Below are positions 17,048 through 25,299 of a stretch of 54,122 nt of DNA, piece by piece. The notes below the pieces were generated by a model, which saw only the letters and a list, made by a program, of their open reading frames with translations, made no database searches and had not been told where the DNA came from. Every line of letters starts with the position of its first letter. The stretch's first letter is position 1. The DNA comes from Cohnella luojiensis. Its GTDB lineage: Bacteria > Bacillota > Bacilli > Paenibacillales > Paenibacillaceae. The translations under genes were made by a program, and so were the position numbers. Where the stretch lies: positions 1 through 54,122 of the forward strand of contig NZ_SOMN01000036.1 of the NCBI RefSeq assembly GCF_004564235.1, read 5' to 3'.

Positions 17048-18385
17048 ATGAAGATCATCGTTATTGGCTGTACCCATGCCGGAACCGCCGCCGTTACTCA
17101 GATAGCCAAGCTCTATCCGGATGCTAAGATTACCGTTTACGAACGTAATGACAACATTTCGTTCCTTTCATGCGGCATTGCGCTTCATGTCGGAGGCGTC
17201 GTTCACGATGCCGAACAGCTCTTCTACTCGAATCCGGGCCAACTTAGACAGCTCGGAATAAACACGAAGATGCGCCATGATGTTCTCGCAATCGATACCG
17301 ACCATAAAACCGTGCAAGTTCGCGACCTCGTAAGCGGGTCCACTAGCGAAGATTGGTATGACAAGCTTGTATTGACAACGGGATCGTGGCCGATAATCCC
17401 TAAGATGCAAGGCATTAATCTGGATAATATTTTACTTTGCAAAAACTACGCCCATGCCAAGACTATCATTCAGAAAGCGGAGCATGCGCGGAAAATCGTT
17501 GTGGTCGGCGCTGGATACATCGGGATCGAACTCGTGGAAGCTTTCGAACAATTAGGTAAGCACGTCACATTAATCGATAATACGCCGCGAGTGCTGTGCA
17601 AGTATCTCGATGAACGATTCACCGATCTTGTAGAGGAAGAGTTAAAGGCAAGGGGAGTGGATCTGGCACTGGAACAAACCGTTACCTCGTTCATCGGTAC
17701 AAGCGGAAAAGTAAATAAGGTAGTAACGACCGCAGGAGAACATGAAGCCGACCTCGTCATTCTGTGCATCGGATTTCGCCCTAACACGAAGCTGCTCGAA
17801 GGCCAAGCGGAAATGCTTCCTAACGGAGCTATTATCGTCGATGAATATATGCGCACGAGTTGCCCCGATGTATACGCAGCCGGCGACAGCTGCGCCATTC
17901 GATTCAATCCTACCGGGAAGCATGCATACATCCCTCTCGCCACGAATGCCGTCCGAATGGGAACCCTCGTTGCCCGCAATTTGGTTAAACCGACCATCAT
18001 GTACTTAGGCACTCAGGGAACGTCGGGCATTAAGGTTTTCGATTACAACATCGCTTCGACTGGCATGACCGAACAAGCGGCTCTTGACGCGGGAATGAAT
18101 GTGAAAGAAATCACAATTGTCGACGACTACCGTCCCGATTTCATGCCGACCCATGAGAAGGCGCTGCTCAAAGTCGTCTATGAAGCAGACGGCGGAAGAA
18201 TCATTGGAGCCCAGGTACTCTCGAAAGCGGATCTGACTCAGTCGATCAACACCCTATCGGTATGCATCCAGAATGGCATGACGATGGATGAGCTCGGATT
18301 CGTCGACTTCTTCTTCCAGCCGCATTACAACAAGCCTTGGAACCTGCTTAATCAGGCGGGTTTGCAAGCCTACGCCTCGATTTAA
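17048..18385 (+). CDS. nox: NADH oxidase-type flavoprotein (water-forming NOX or CoA-disulfide reductase family)
   Basis: This 445-aa protein has an N-terminal FAD-binding VIGCTHAGTAA with His10, the redox-active Cys42 in ISFLSCGIAL, an NAD-binding IVVVGAGYIGIELVEAF, the FAD-binding VYAAGDSCA and the C-terminal dimerisation region ending PHYNKPWN. The His10/Cys42 pair and overall wording match water-forming NADH oxidases of Firmicutes, which regenerate NAD+ while reducing oxygen. NADH peroxidase or CoA-disulfide reductase activity cannot be excluded. The ribosome binding site is GAGGAGG. Two redox operators precede the gene, and its end is 1 bp from that of the convergent rnz. Confidence 0.88.
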   Translation: MKIIVIGCTHAGTAAVTQIAKLYPDAKITVYERNDNISFLSCGIALHVGGVVHDAEQLFYSNPGQLRQLGINTKMRHDVLAIDTDHKTVQVRDLVSGSTSEDWYDKLVLTTGSWPIIPKMQGINLDNILLCKNYAHAKTIIQKAEHARKIVVVGAGYIGIELVEAFEQLGKHVTLIDNTPRVLCKYLDERFTDLVEEELKARGVDLALEQTVTSFIGTSGKVNKVVTTAGEHEADLVILCIGFRPNTKLLEGQAEMLPNGAIIVDEYMRTSCPDVYAAGDSCAIRFNPTGKHAYIPLATNAVRMGTLVARNLVKPTIMYLGTQGTSGIKVFDYNIASTGMTEQAALDAGMNVKEITIVDDYRPDFMPTHEKALLKVVYEADGGRIIGAQVLSKADLTQSINTLSVCIQNGMTMDELGFVDFFFQPHYNKPWNLLNQAGLQAYASI

Positions 18386-18386
18386 A

Positions 18387-19310
18387 TTAGTTAAGAGGAA
18401 TCTCATACGGTCTTAGCTCTATTGCCGCATCCGTATAGGGGAACGCACTTCTGGCTTCCGCTTCCAAGCCCGATAAATCCTCCGGCTTGTATCGGGAGCT
18501 GAAGTGCGTGATCAGCAGCCGTTTGGCCCCCGCGGCCTGCGCGGTTTCCGCTGCTTGAAGAGCGGTGGAGTGCGTATAATCATCGGCTTTTATCGCCAGA
18601 TCATGACTAAACGTTGCTTCGTGCACAAGCAGGTCTGCTCCCCGCGCAAGCTGTATGGCGCTAGCGCAAGGCTTCGTATCTCCCAACACGACAATGACGC
18701 GACCCGGCAAGGGATTGCCGATAACATCCGAGGAACGGATGATTCGTCCGTCTTCTAACGATACGTCTTCCCCGGACTTCAATTTACCGTATAGGGGTCC
18801 TGATGGAACACCCATATCGGCAAGCAACGCGGTATTAAGCGCGCCTGCGCGAGGACTTTCGGCTATGCGATACCCGAAGCTCTCGATCCGATGATCCAGT
18901 TTAGCCGCTTCTACGCTAAAAGCTTCATCCTCGAAAACCTTTCCTTCCACGATTTCATGAATCTGAAGCGGATAGTTCAAATGAGTCCCCGAGATCCGAA
19001 ATGATGTCTCCATGAATTCCCGTAATCCTTGAGGACCATGCAAATCAAGCGGTTCGGTTCCGCCAAGCGACGATCTGCTGCTCAATAAGCCGGGAAGTCC
19101 GAAGACATGATCCCCATGTAAATGGGTTATGAACAACTTCTCCAGCCGGCTTAACTTGAAGGACGTTCGCAGCAATTGGTGCTGCGTCCCTTCCCCGCAG
19201 TCGAACATCCAGAACGTTCCCCTGTTCTGCGGCATTCGCAGGGCAACCGACGTGACGTTCCTGCCTGATATCGGCATTCCCGCGCTCGTGCCCAAAAACC
19301 AAAGTTCCAC
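18387..19310 (-). CDS. rnz: Ribonuclease Z
   Basis: This 307-aa protein of the metallo-beta-lactamase fold carries the zinc motif THLHGDH with His63, His65, Asp67 and His68, the same numbering as in Bacillus RNase Z. LDHRIESFGYRI, the exosite-type GPLYGKLKSG, VVLGDTKPC and LLITHFSSRY follow. It removes 3' trailers from tRNA precursors that lack an encoded CCA. The start is GTG 19310 with GGAGG 7 nt upstream. It is the last of three closely spaced minus-strand genes (speD, small basic protein, rnz) and ends 1 bp from the nox stop. Confidence 0.94.
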   Translation of the reverse strand: MELWFLGTSAGMPISGRNVTSVALRMPQNRGTFWMFDCGEGTQHQLLRTSFKLSRLEKLFITHLHGDHVFGLPGLLSSRSSLGGTEPLDLHGPQGLREFMETSFRISGTHLNYPLQIHEIVEGKVFEDEAFSVEAAKLDHRIESFGYRIAESPRAGALNTALLADMGVPSGPLYGKLKSGEDVSLEDGRIIRSSDVIGNPLPGRVIVVLGDTKPCASAIQLARGADLLVHEATFSHDLAIKADDYTHSTALQAAETAQAAGAKRLLITHFSSRYKPEDLSGLEAEARSAFPYTDAAIELRPYEIPLN

Positions 19311-19356
19311 GCCGACACCTCCTATAGTAGCTTGTGCCGCTCGTGGAACTTTTAAC

Positions 19357-19575
19357 CTAAACCCCCGTACGCCTCTTCTGGTTATTTTGCACCTTATGAA
19401 TCTGCGTTTTCATCTTCTTAGGTCCCGAGGAATTGTTTCCTTGTTGACCGTTTGCCTGCTGCTGAGCTTGTTTCTTCTTCTCGAGAATGCGTTTGATCGC
19501 TTCTGCTTGGCTCAACTTCTTCGGTTCTTCCGCGCCGGTGCCGCCATCGGCGGAATTCGCAGTCTTATCGCTCAT
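19357..19575 (-). CDS. Small basic low-complexity protein, unknown
   Basis: This 72-aa protein has an acidic and Gly/Ser-rich start, a helix-like KKLSQAEAIKRILEKKKQAQ segment, a Gln/Asn-rich middle and a very basic tail (GPKKMKTQIHKV, then NQKRRTGV). I do not recognise a family. The composition suggests an RNA- or ribosome-associated factor, which is inference. The start is ATG 19575 with GGGGTG just upstream. It lies 49 bp after speD and 46 bp before rnz on the same strand, and its codon use looks like that of a genuine gene. Confidence 0.65.
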   Translation of the reverse strand: MSDKTANSADGGTGAEEPKKLSQAEAIKRILEKKKQAQQQANGQQGNNSSGPKKMKTQIHKVQNNQKRRTGV

Positions 19576-19624
19576 ATGATCACCCCATGTAAGTGTATCT
19601 GTCCATTTTACAACATCGGAGCGC

Positions 19625-20431
19625 TTATTTAATATTTTTGCCGTAAAAAATTTCGTCCATCTCCTCTTTCAGCTGCTGCGCGATTTCCCTTTGCTCGATG
19701 GGATCCAGCTTATCCTTCGTATATCCGAACAAATAGTTGTTCAGATCGAATTCGCGCAGCTTGCACTTCGTGTGGAATATATTCTCTTGATAGACGTTGA
19801 CGTCGATCATGTCGTATTGTTGGATGATTTCCTTCGGTATATAATTCTGGATCGAATTAATGTCATGATCGATGAACAGCTTGTGCCCGTTGATATCCCT
19901 CGTGAACCCTCTCACGCGATAATCGATCGTCATGATATCCGTGTCGAACGAATGGATTAAGTAGTTCAGCGCTTTAAGCGGAGAAATTTCCCCGCAGGTA
20001 GAGACGTCGATATCCGCCCTGAACGTGCTGATCCCCTCCTCCGGATGATATTCCGGATAAGTGTGGACCGTAATATGGCTCTTGTCGAGCTGCAGAACGA
20101 CATTGCTGGGAAGAGGCCCCGGCGATTCATCGTAGGATTCGTTCGGCACCTCCACGATCGGACCTTCCGATACGAGCAAGGTCACGCTGGCGCCTTGGGG
20201 AACGTAATCCTGCTTGGCCGTATTCAGAACGTGCGCGCCGATAATGTCGGAGACGTGATTTAATATCTTCGTTAACCGTTCCGAATTATATTGCTCGTCG
20301 ATATAGGTGATATAGGCTTCGCGCTCTTCCTTGGTCTTCGTATAACATACGTCGTACATATTGAAGCTAAGCGATTTTGTGAGATTGTTGAATCCATGCA
20401 GGGTAAATCTCTGTTCCGGCGTTAGCCTCAT
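19625..20431 (-). CDS. speD: S-adenosylmethionine decarboxylase, E. coli-type (class 1A)
   Basis: This 268-aa proenzyme is the size of E. coli SpeD, twice the Bacillus subtilis type. The self-cleavage site is in [13 protein letters not shown], with Ser118 becoming the pyruvoyl group, and the catalytic cysteine is Cys146 in [10 protein letters not shown]. It provides decarboxylated SAM for spermidine synthesis. The start is ATG 20431 with GGAGG 8 nt upstream; earlier in-frame methionines at 20446 and 20455 lack a ribosome binding site. No speE is nearby. The gene is followed on the same strand by a small basic protein gene and rnz. Confidence 0.93.
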   Translation of the reverse strand: MRLTPEQRFTLHGFNNLTKSLSFNMYDVCYTKTKEEREAYITYIDEQYNSERLTKILNHVSDIIGAHVLNTAKQDYVPQGASVTLLVSEGPIVEVPNESYDESPGPLPSNVVLQLDKSHITVHTYPEYHPEEGISTFRADIDVSTCGEISPLKALNYLIHSFDTDIMTIDYRVRGFTRDINGHKLFIDHDINSIQNYIPKEIIQQYDMIDVNVYQENIFHTKCKLREFDLNNYLFGYTKDKLDPIEQREIAQQLKEEMDEIFYGKNIK

Positions 20432-20621
20432 CGGTCCAGCCTCCATTCTTAACACATATTACCCCTCTTCTTCCTCTCCGATTCACGAAAGTCGATTTCC
20501 ACTATTACGGACGAAATCTTCTAAGGTATTATATCGCCGATATGCGGAAAGAAATTCCAACAAAAGCGGACAAAAAACACTTATAATAGAAGTACAAGCT
20601 ATCATTATATGGGGTGTATCT

Positions 20622-20999
20622 ATGAGAATATTGTATTTATTGCTCGCATGCTGTCTATTGCTGACGGCTTGCAATAACGATGGAACAACATCGAATTTCG
20701 GAGACGATGCCTCCCTCAAGCCAACGCTTGACGTCAAGCTTGAAGTGTCCGGCAATCAGTTATCGGTTAAGGTCGAGACGGATATGAAAATTTCTCCGGA
20801 GCATTACGGAATGGCGCGCGAGGATGGAGAAGGTCACATTCATATGTACTTGGACAACCTTCCCAAGATCGGACTTAAAGAGGATCATACGGTAATTCCG
20901 GATCTTTCTCCGGGGAAGCACAAGCTTAAAGTTTCCCTGCACAACAATGATCACACCCCCTACGACGTGACGAAAACGTTCGAATTCGAAATCCAATAA
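20622..20999 (+). CDS. Small lipoprotein upstream of a histidine kinase
   Basis: This 125-aa protein has a short basic start, a hydrophobic stretch (LYLLLACCLLLTAC) and a lipobox LTAC, so it should be anchored outside the membrane. The mature part is an Ig-like or YtkA-like beta domain: LDVKLEVSGNQLSVKVET, GEGHIHMYLDNLP, LSPGKHKLKVSLHNNDH. The GHIHMYLD histidines could bind metal. The start is ATG 20622 with GGGGTG 5 nt upstream, and a TATAAT lies at 20582-20587. The kinase gene begins 24 bp downstream, so the lipoprotein may be its extracellular sensing partner (inference). Confidence 0.8.
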   Translation: MRILYLLLACCLLLTACNNDGTTSNFGDDASLKPTLDVKLEVSGNQLSVKVETDMKISPEHYGMAREDGEGHIHMYLDNLPKIGLKEDHTVIPDLSPGKHKLKVSLHNNDHTPYDVTKTFEFEIQ

Positions 21000-21023
21000 A
21001 TTTCCCTTAACAGGAGAACCCTC

Positions 21024-22526
21024 GTGCTCAAAAAATTAAGCTTGCAGAATAGAATTCTTGCGCTCGTCTCTACGGTAACCATCCTATTGATGTCGGTCAT
21101 CGTCTTGTTCGATTCGTACAGCCTGCGGAAATCGGTCGAGGTTACCTACGTTAGCCAGTTGGACGGAATGACGACCGCTATCAACGGCAGGTATGAGGAA
21201 TCCCATTCCGTGAAAGACGTTCAGCAAATTTTCGATTATATCCAATATAAGAACGGCAACGTGCTGCAGCTGATTTTATACGGGGAAGACAAGATACTTG
21301 CCTCGACCGACCGGGAGCTAGTCGGCAAGCCTTCTCCAACGGATTTGTTGGAGACGCTCCAGCACGCGGAAAACGAAACTCTAGTCGCTCACATCCGCAA
21401 TGACGCGGACGGCATCCCTAAAGATCGGCTTACGGCTCCCTTGAAGGAGGACGGGGTAACGATCGGAGCCATCGAGCTGCTCGTGAATACGTCGGAAAGC
21501 ACGGATCTCATCCGGAACAGGACTCTGTTCATCATCGGAGTCAGCGTTGTCATTGCCGCTCTGCTATTGGTAGCTTTAGGGTTCATTATCCGCAAGTTGC
21601 TCATTCGACCACTGCTGAAAATCCGGGAAGCCGCAATCTCCGTTAAACAAGGCGCTGCCTATATGGAGATCAAGCTTAATTCCAGCCAAGAGATCAATGA
21701 GGTCGCCTCCGCTTTCAATGAAATGGTCCATAACCTCGAGGGCCGTTATTGCGAGCTTCAACAAGCGCAGAAACAGCTGGTCGAATCAGAGAAAATGGTC
21801 GCGCTCGGAAATCTCGTGGCAGGCGTTTCGCACGAGATCAATACGCCGATCGGCATTGGCGTAACGGCCGTCTCGTACATGGACGAGAAATCGAAAGCTT
21901 TTCAAGCCCTGTTCCAGGATAGCAAGATGAAACGATCGGACTTGGAGGACTACATCAATACGGTGCGCGAGACGACGGGAATGATCCAGACGAACCTCTT
22001 CCGCGCTTCGGAGTTGATCAGAAGCTTCAAGCAAATAGCGGTCGACAGATCGATCGAAACGAAAAGAAGGTTCATGATCAAGGAATATATCAAAGAAGTT
22101 CTTATCAGCTTGCAGCCGAATCTCAAGAAAACGAAGCATCAGGTATGGGTCACGGGCAAGGAAGAGGTCACCCTGTTCAGCGATCCCGGCGCCATCTCTC
22201 AAATCGTAACCAATCTAATCATGAATTCTCTGATCCATGCCTTTGAACCGGAAGATGAAGGACAAATCACTATCGATATTTCTTCCCATTATAACGAGCT
22301 TTTCCTGCATTATTCGGATAATGGCAAAGGCATGCCGCAGCACGTTGTCGAGCAAATCTTTAACCCCTTCTTCACCACCAATCGCAGCGGCGGCGGAACC
22401 GGGCTCGGGATGCACATTGTCTATAATCTTGTCACGCAATCGCTCGGCGGCACGATAAGATGTGAGAGCAAGACAGGCGCGGGTACCGACTTTATTATTC
22501 AAATTCCATTGATGAACGAGGGATGA
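21024..22526 (+). CDS. Membrane sensor histidine kinase
   Basis: This 500-aa protein has TM1 (about 11-29), an extracytoplasmic domain (about 30-165), TM2 (about 168-188), a HAMP region (about 190-240), a coiled-coil and a phosphoacceptor box LVAGVSHEINTPIGIGV with His270. The ATPase domain follows, with LIMNSLIHAF (N-box), YSDNGKGMP and GGGTGLGMHIVYNLV. The start is GTG 21024 with AGGAG 7 nt upstream. It follows the lipoprotein gene by 24 bp and precedes an HD-GYP response regulator by 5 bp, forming a three-gene operon. Confidence 0.92.
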   Translation: MLKKLSLQNRILALVSTVTILLMSVIVLFDSYSLRKSVEVTYVSQLDGMTTAINGRYEESHSVKDVQQIFDYIQYKNGNVLQLILYGEDKILASTDRELVGKPSPTDLLETLQHAENETLVAHIRNDADGIPKDRLTAPLKEDGVTIGAIELLVNTSESTDLIRNRTLFIIGVSVVIAALLLVALGFIIRKLLIRPLLKIREAAISVKQGAAYMEIKLNSSQEINEVASAFNEMVHNLEGRYCELQQAQKQLVESEKMVALGNLVAGVSHEINTPIGIGVTAVSYMDEKSKAFQALFQDSKMKRSDLEDYINTVRETTGMIQTNLFRASELIRSFKQIAVDRSIETKRRFMIKEYIKEVLISLQPNLKKTKHQVWVTGKEEVTLFSDPGAISQIVTNLIMNSLIHAFEPEDEGQITIDISSHYNELFLHYSDNGKGMPQHVVEQIFNPFFTTNRSGGGTGLGMHIVYNLVTQSLGGTIRCESKTGAGTDFIIQIPLMNEG

Positions 22527-22531
22527 CCTAA

Positions 22532-24091
22532 ATGGTAAGCGACGAACAAGAAGATTTCCTAATATTCGCAGACGAGCAAGAGGATTCAACCGACCGCAGC
22601 CTTGAGAAGGAATGCTGGAAGATTATTATCGTGGACGACGAGAACGAGGTGCACAACGTCACCCGCATGGTGCTAAGCGACTTCGAATTCGATGGCAAGC
22701 GTCTCGAACTGATCAGCGCTTTTACGGAATCGGAGGCGCTTAATGTGCTGAAGGACCATCCGGACGTCGCCATCATTCTGCTCGATGTCGTGATGGATCA
22801 AGACGACTCCGGACTTCGATTGGTCAAATACATACGGGAGCAACTAAAGTACCAATCCCCTCGCATCATCTTACGTACGGGTCAACCCGGACAAGCTCCG
22901 GAGAAAACCGTCATCATGAACTACGATATTAACGATTACAAAGAAAAAACCGAATTGACTTCGCAGAAGCTTTTTACGACGGTCATGTCCGCGCTGCGTT
23001 CCTACCGGGATATCATGGTGATCGAGAATAACAAGATCGGGTTGGAAAAAATCATTAATTCTTCCGCGGATCTGTTCGAGCTGAAGTCGATGAGGAAATT
23101 CGCTTCCGGCGTTCTGACTCAACTGACTTCCATCTTGAATTTGAATAAGAACGCGCTCCATTGCAACAGCTTCGCCGTCTCCAAAGGGCAAGAAACCATC
23201 TATATCCTCGCGGCTACGGGCGACTATTCGCCCAACGAGAATGACAAGATCGAGGACGTCGTTCCGGCGCGCGTTCTGGTTAGCATTGAAAATACGTTCC
23301 GGGAAAAGAAGGGCAGCTTCTACGACGATCATTTCACCTGCTACTTCGAGAGCAAGACGGGCAGCGAGAACGTCATCTACTTCGAAGGTTCAATGCAACT
23401 GAACGAATGGAACCGGTACTTAATCGAGATCTACAGCTCCAATGTCTCCGTGGCTTTCGAGAACATATACCTGAACGAGGAAGTCGAGAATACGCAGAAG
23501 GAAATCATATTTACATTGGGCGAGATTGCAGAGACCCGTTCCAAAGAAACCGGAAACCACGTTAAACGAGTCGCCGAATACTCCAAGCTTCTTGCCCTTA
23601 AGTTCGGTATACCCGAGGAAGAAGCCGAGATCGTCAGGCTGGCCTCTTCCATGCATGACGTGGGCAAGGTCGCCGTTCCCGACGCGATATTGAACAAGCC
23701 CGGGAAGCTCACTCCGGAAGAGTTCGATACGATCAAGAACCATACGAACCATGGCTACGCCATGTTGAACCACTCGAATCGCGATATCATTAAGACCGCG
23801 GCGATCATCGCTCATCAGCATCACGAGAAGTATAACGGACAGGGATACCCGAACGGACTAGCGGGAGAAGATATTCATATTTACGGCAGAATCGCGGCTC
23901 TAGCAGACGTATTCGATGCGCTCGGTAGCGAAAGAGTGTATAAGAAAGCTTGGCCGCTCGAGGATATTCTGGATTATTTCCGGCAGGAAAGCGGTCAACA
24001 CTTCGATCCTCAGCTGGTGAAAATATTTTTCGATAACCTGCAAGGCATACTGAAAATCAGAGATCAATATTCCGATGTCATGAAGAGCTAA
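22532..24091 (+). CDS. Response regulator with DUF3369-like and HD-GYP domains
   Basis: This 519-aa protein has a receiver domain (about 30-150, VDDENE acidic pocket, phosphoacceptor Asp85 in ILLDVVMDQ), a middle domain (about 170-325) resembling DUF3369 and an HD-GYP domain (about 330-500). The HD pair is His375-Asp376 in SSMHDVGKV, and the GYP motif lies near 438-440 in NGQGYPNGLAG. HD-GYP domains hydrolyse cyclic-di-GMP. It starts 5 bp after the kinase, which should phosphorylate it, so the operon links an outside signal to cyclic-di-GMP level. A terminator follows. Confidence 0.92.
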   Translation: MVSDEQEDFLIFADEQEDSTDRSLEKECWKIIIVDDENEVHNVTRMVLSDFEFDGKRLELISAFTESEALNVLKDHPDVAIILLDVVMDQDDSGLRLVKYIREQLKYQSPRIILRTGQPGQAPEKTVIMNYDINDYKEKTELTSQKLFTTVMSALRSYRDIMVIENNKIGLEKIINSSADLFELKSMRKFASGVLTQLTSILNLNKNALHCNSFAVSKGQETIYILAATGDYSPNENDKIEDVVPARVLVSIENTFREKKGSFYDDHFTCYFESKTGSENVIYFEGSMQLNEWNRYLIEIYSSNVSVAFENIYLNEEVENTQKEIIFTLGEIAETRSKETGNHVKRVAEYSKLLALKFGIPEEEAEIVRLASSMHDVGKVAVPDAILNKPGKLTPEEFDTIKNHTNHGYAMLNHSNRDIIKTAAIIAHQHHEKYNGQGYPNGLAGEDIHIYGRIAALADVFDALGSERVYKKAWPLEDILDYFRQESGQHFDPQLVKIFFDNLQGILKIRDQYSDVMKS

Positions 24092-24099
24092 ATACAATA

Positions 24100-24146
24100 A
24101 AGAGCTGTCCCGGATAGGTCATGGCGACCTGCTCGAGACAGCTCTT
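24100..24146. terminator. Bidirectional terminator
   Basis: AAGAGCTGTC pairs with GACAGCTCTT, with an inner AGGTC/GACCT stem. It lies between the convergent HD-GYP regulator (24091) and GNAT gene (24166) and has A/T-rich flanks on both sides. Confidence 0.8.
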
Positions 24147-24165
24147 ATTATTGTCGCGTTGCGAC

Positions 24166-25299
24166 TTACACGAAATTCAATCCGTTCGTATAGGGAAACG
24201 GGAGCGGGAACCTTCTGGCGGTTGCCTCTTTCCATTCTTCGGACAGCCGGGTTTCGGGCTCGGGGTCGAACAGCAAAGATACCAGCTCCTCGTGGGTCAA
24301 CTCCGCTTCAGGAAGACCCGGGAGCGTTAAGATCGCCCCGCTGTCCACCGCGTTAGCAATGGATAAGCTTGTTGCGGCAGTCGGATCGATTTCCGCGAAA
24401 TAAGGCCGCAACTGATCGAATAAACGCTCCGCGTCGAAAATATAAACCGTTCCCTGGTTCCGCTTTTTCTCGGCAGGGATTAGCCTTAATTCGCCGATCA
24501 GTTCTTTCTCGTGTCCGCTAACGGTAATCGAAACCTGCTCCAGATCGGCTTCGGTCATCACGTAAGACAACAAGGATAATACGGCGACTGCCTCGCCCGC
24601 CCACTCAACGACGACCGGAGCGGCTTCAGGAGAACCTTCCGGAAGACCCATGACGACGAACGCCACGGGAATACCGTTTTGCTTGGCCGCGTAGACGCGT
24701 TGTTTCATTTTCTTGCCGCTGATGTCGGCTTCCGTTTTAATCAACACCGAGAAGTCCCACAGGCTCTGTTCATAAGCGGAGTAGCGCCCGGCTGCGATCT
24801 CATGAAGTCTTAGAACGTCCCCGTGAAGCGCTTCACCGAATTGATAGTCCTTGCGGATATCCGTTAATGATTCGGTAAAGCCGCGCTTTAACGTGAATTC
24901 GTAAGCTTCTCCGAATTTCCTGCACCCGGCCCTCGCGTAAAGCGGGCCGTCTCCCGACACGAGCAGAAGCGACGCTCCGGCTTTCCGGCCGTAGCGTTTG
25001 ATTTCGGCCAACACTTCCCCCGCGTATCCCCGGTTGCGGGCGGCCTCGACCGAATAAACGGAACCGAGGGAGAAGACGGATAACCGGGCATTCCCTAATT
25101 GGACGTTCGCGGGAACCAAGCCCATGAACACTAGCAGCCGTTCATTCTCGAACAAGCCGTAAGAGTGGGATACGTCCGCAGAGAAAATAAAAGGGAACGC
25201 ACTTTGCATCGAAATCATTTCGCTATCGCGGAAGATTGCATCGGCGGAAGCGACCGCGTCTTTCATCTCTTCTTTTTTAACGAGACGGATTTCATTCAT
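24166..25299 (-). CDS. GNAT family N-acetyltransferase (Eis-like)
   Basis: This 377-aa protein has an N-terminal acetyltransferase domain with SVFSLGSVYSVEAARNRGYAGEVL, in which RNRGYAG is the acetyl-CoA pyrophosphate loop, then LLLVSGDGPLYARAGCRKFG. A second domain and a C-terminal sterol-carrier-like part follow, as in Eis-type enzymes. The acceptor is unknown. Its ATG overlaps the stop of the Gfo/Idh gene by 4 bp, implying coupled expression with an ABC importer operon, so an imported amino sugar or its oxidised product is a plausible acceptor (inference). Confidence 0.85.
   Translation of the reverse strand: MNEIRLVKKEEMKDAVASADAIFRDSEMISMQSAFPFIFSADVSHSYGLFENERLLVFMGLVPANVQLGNARLSVFSLGSVYSVEAARNRGYAGEVLAEIKRYGRKAGASLLLVSGDGPLYARAGCRKFGEAYEFTLKRGFTESLTDIRKDYQFGEALHGDVLRLHEIAAGRYSAYEQSLWDFSVLIKTEADISGKKMKQRVYAAKQNGIPVAFVVMGLPEGSPEAAPVVVEWAGEAVAVLSLLSYVMTEADLEQVSITVSGHEKELIGELRLIPAEKKRNQGTVYIFDAERLFDQLRPYFAEIDPTAATSLSIANAVDSGAILTLPGLPEAELTHEELVSLLFDPEPETRLSEEWKEATARRFPLPFPYTNGLNFV

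Noticed and set aside
20361..20621. N-terminal extension of the lipoprotein gene
   Set aside because: The frame is open upstream of 20622, but it overlaps speD and would bury the signal peptide and lipobox. ATG 20622 with its ribosome binding site fits a normal lipoprotein.
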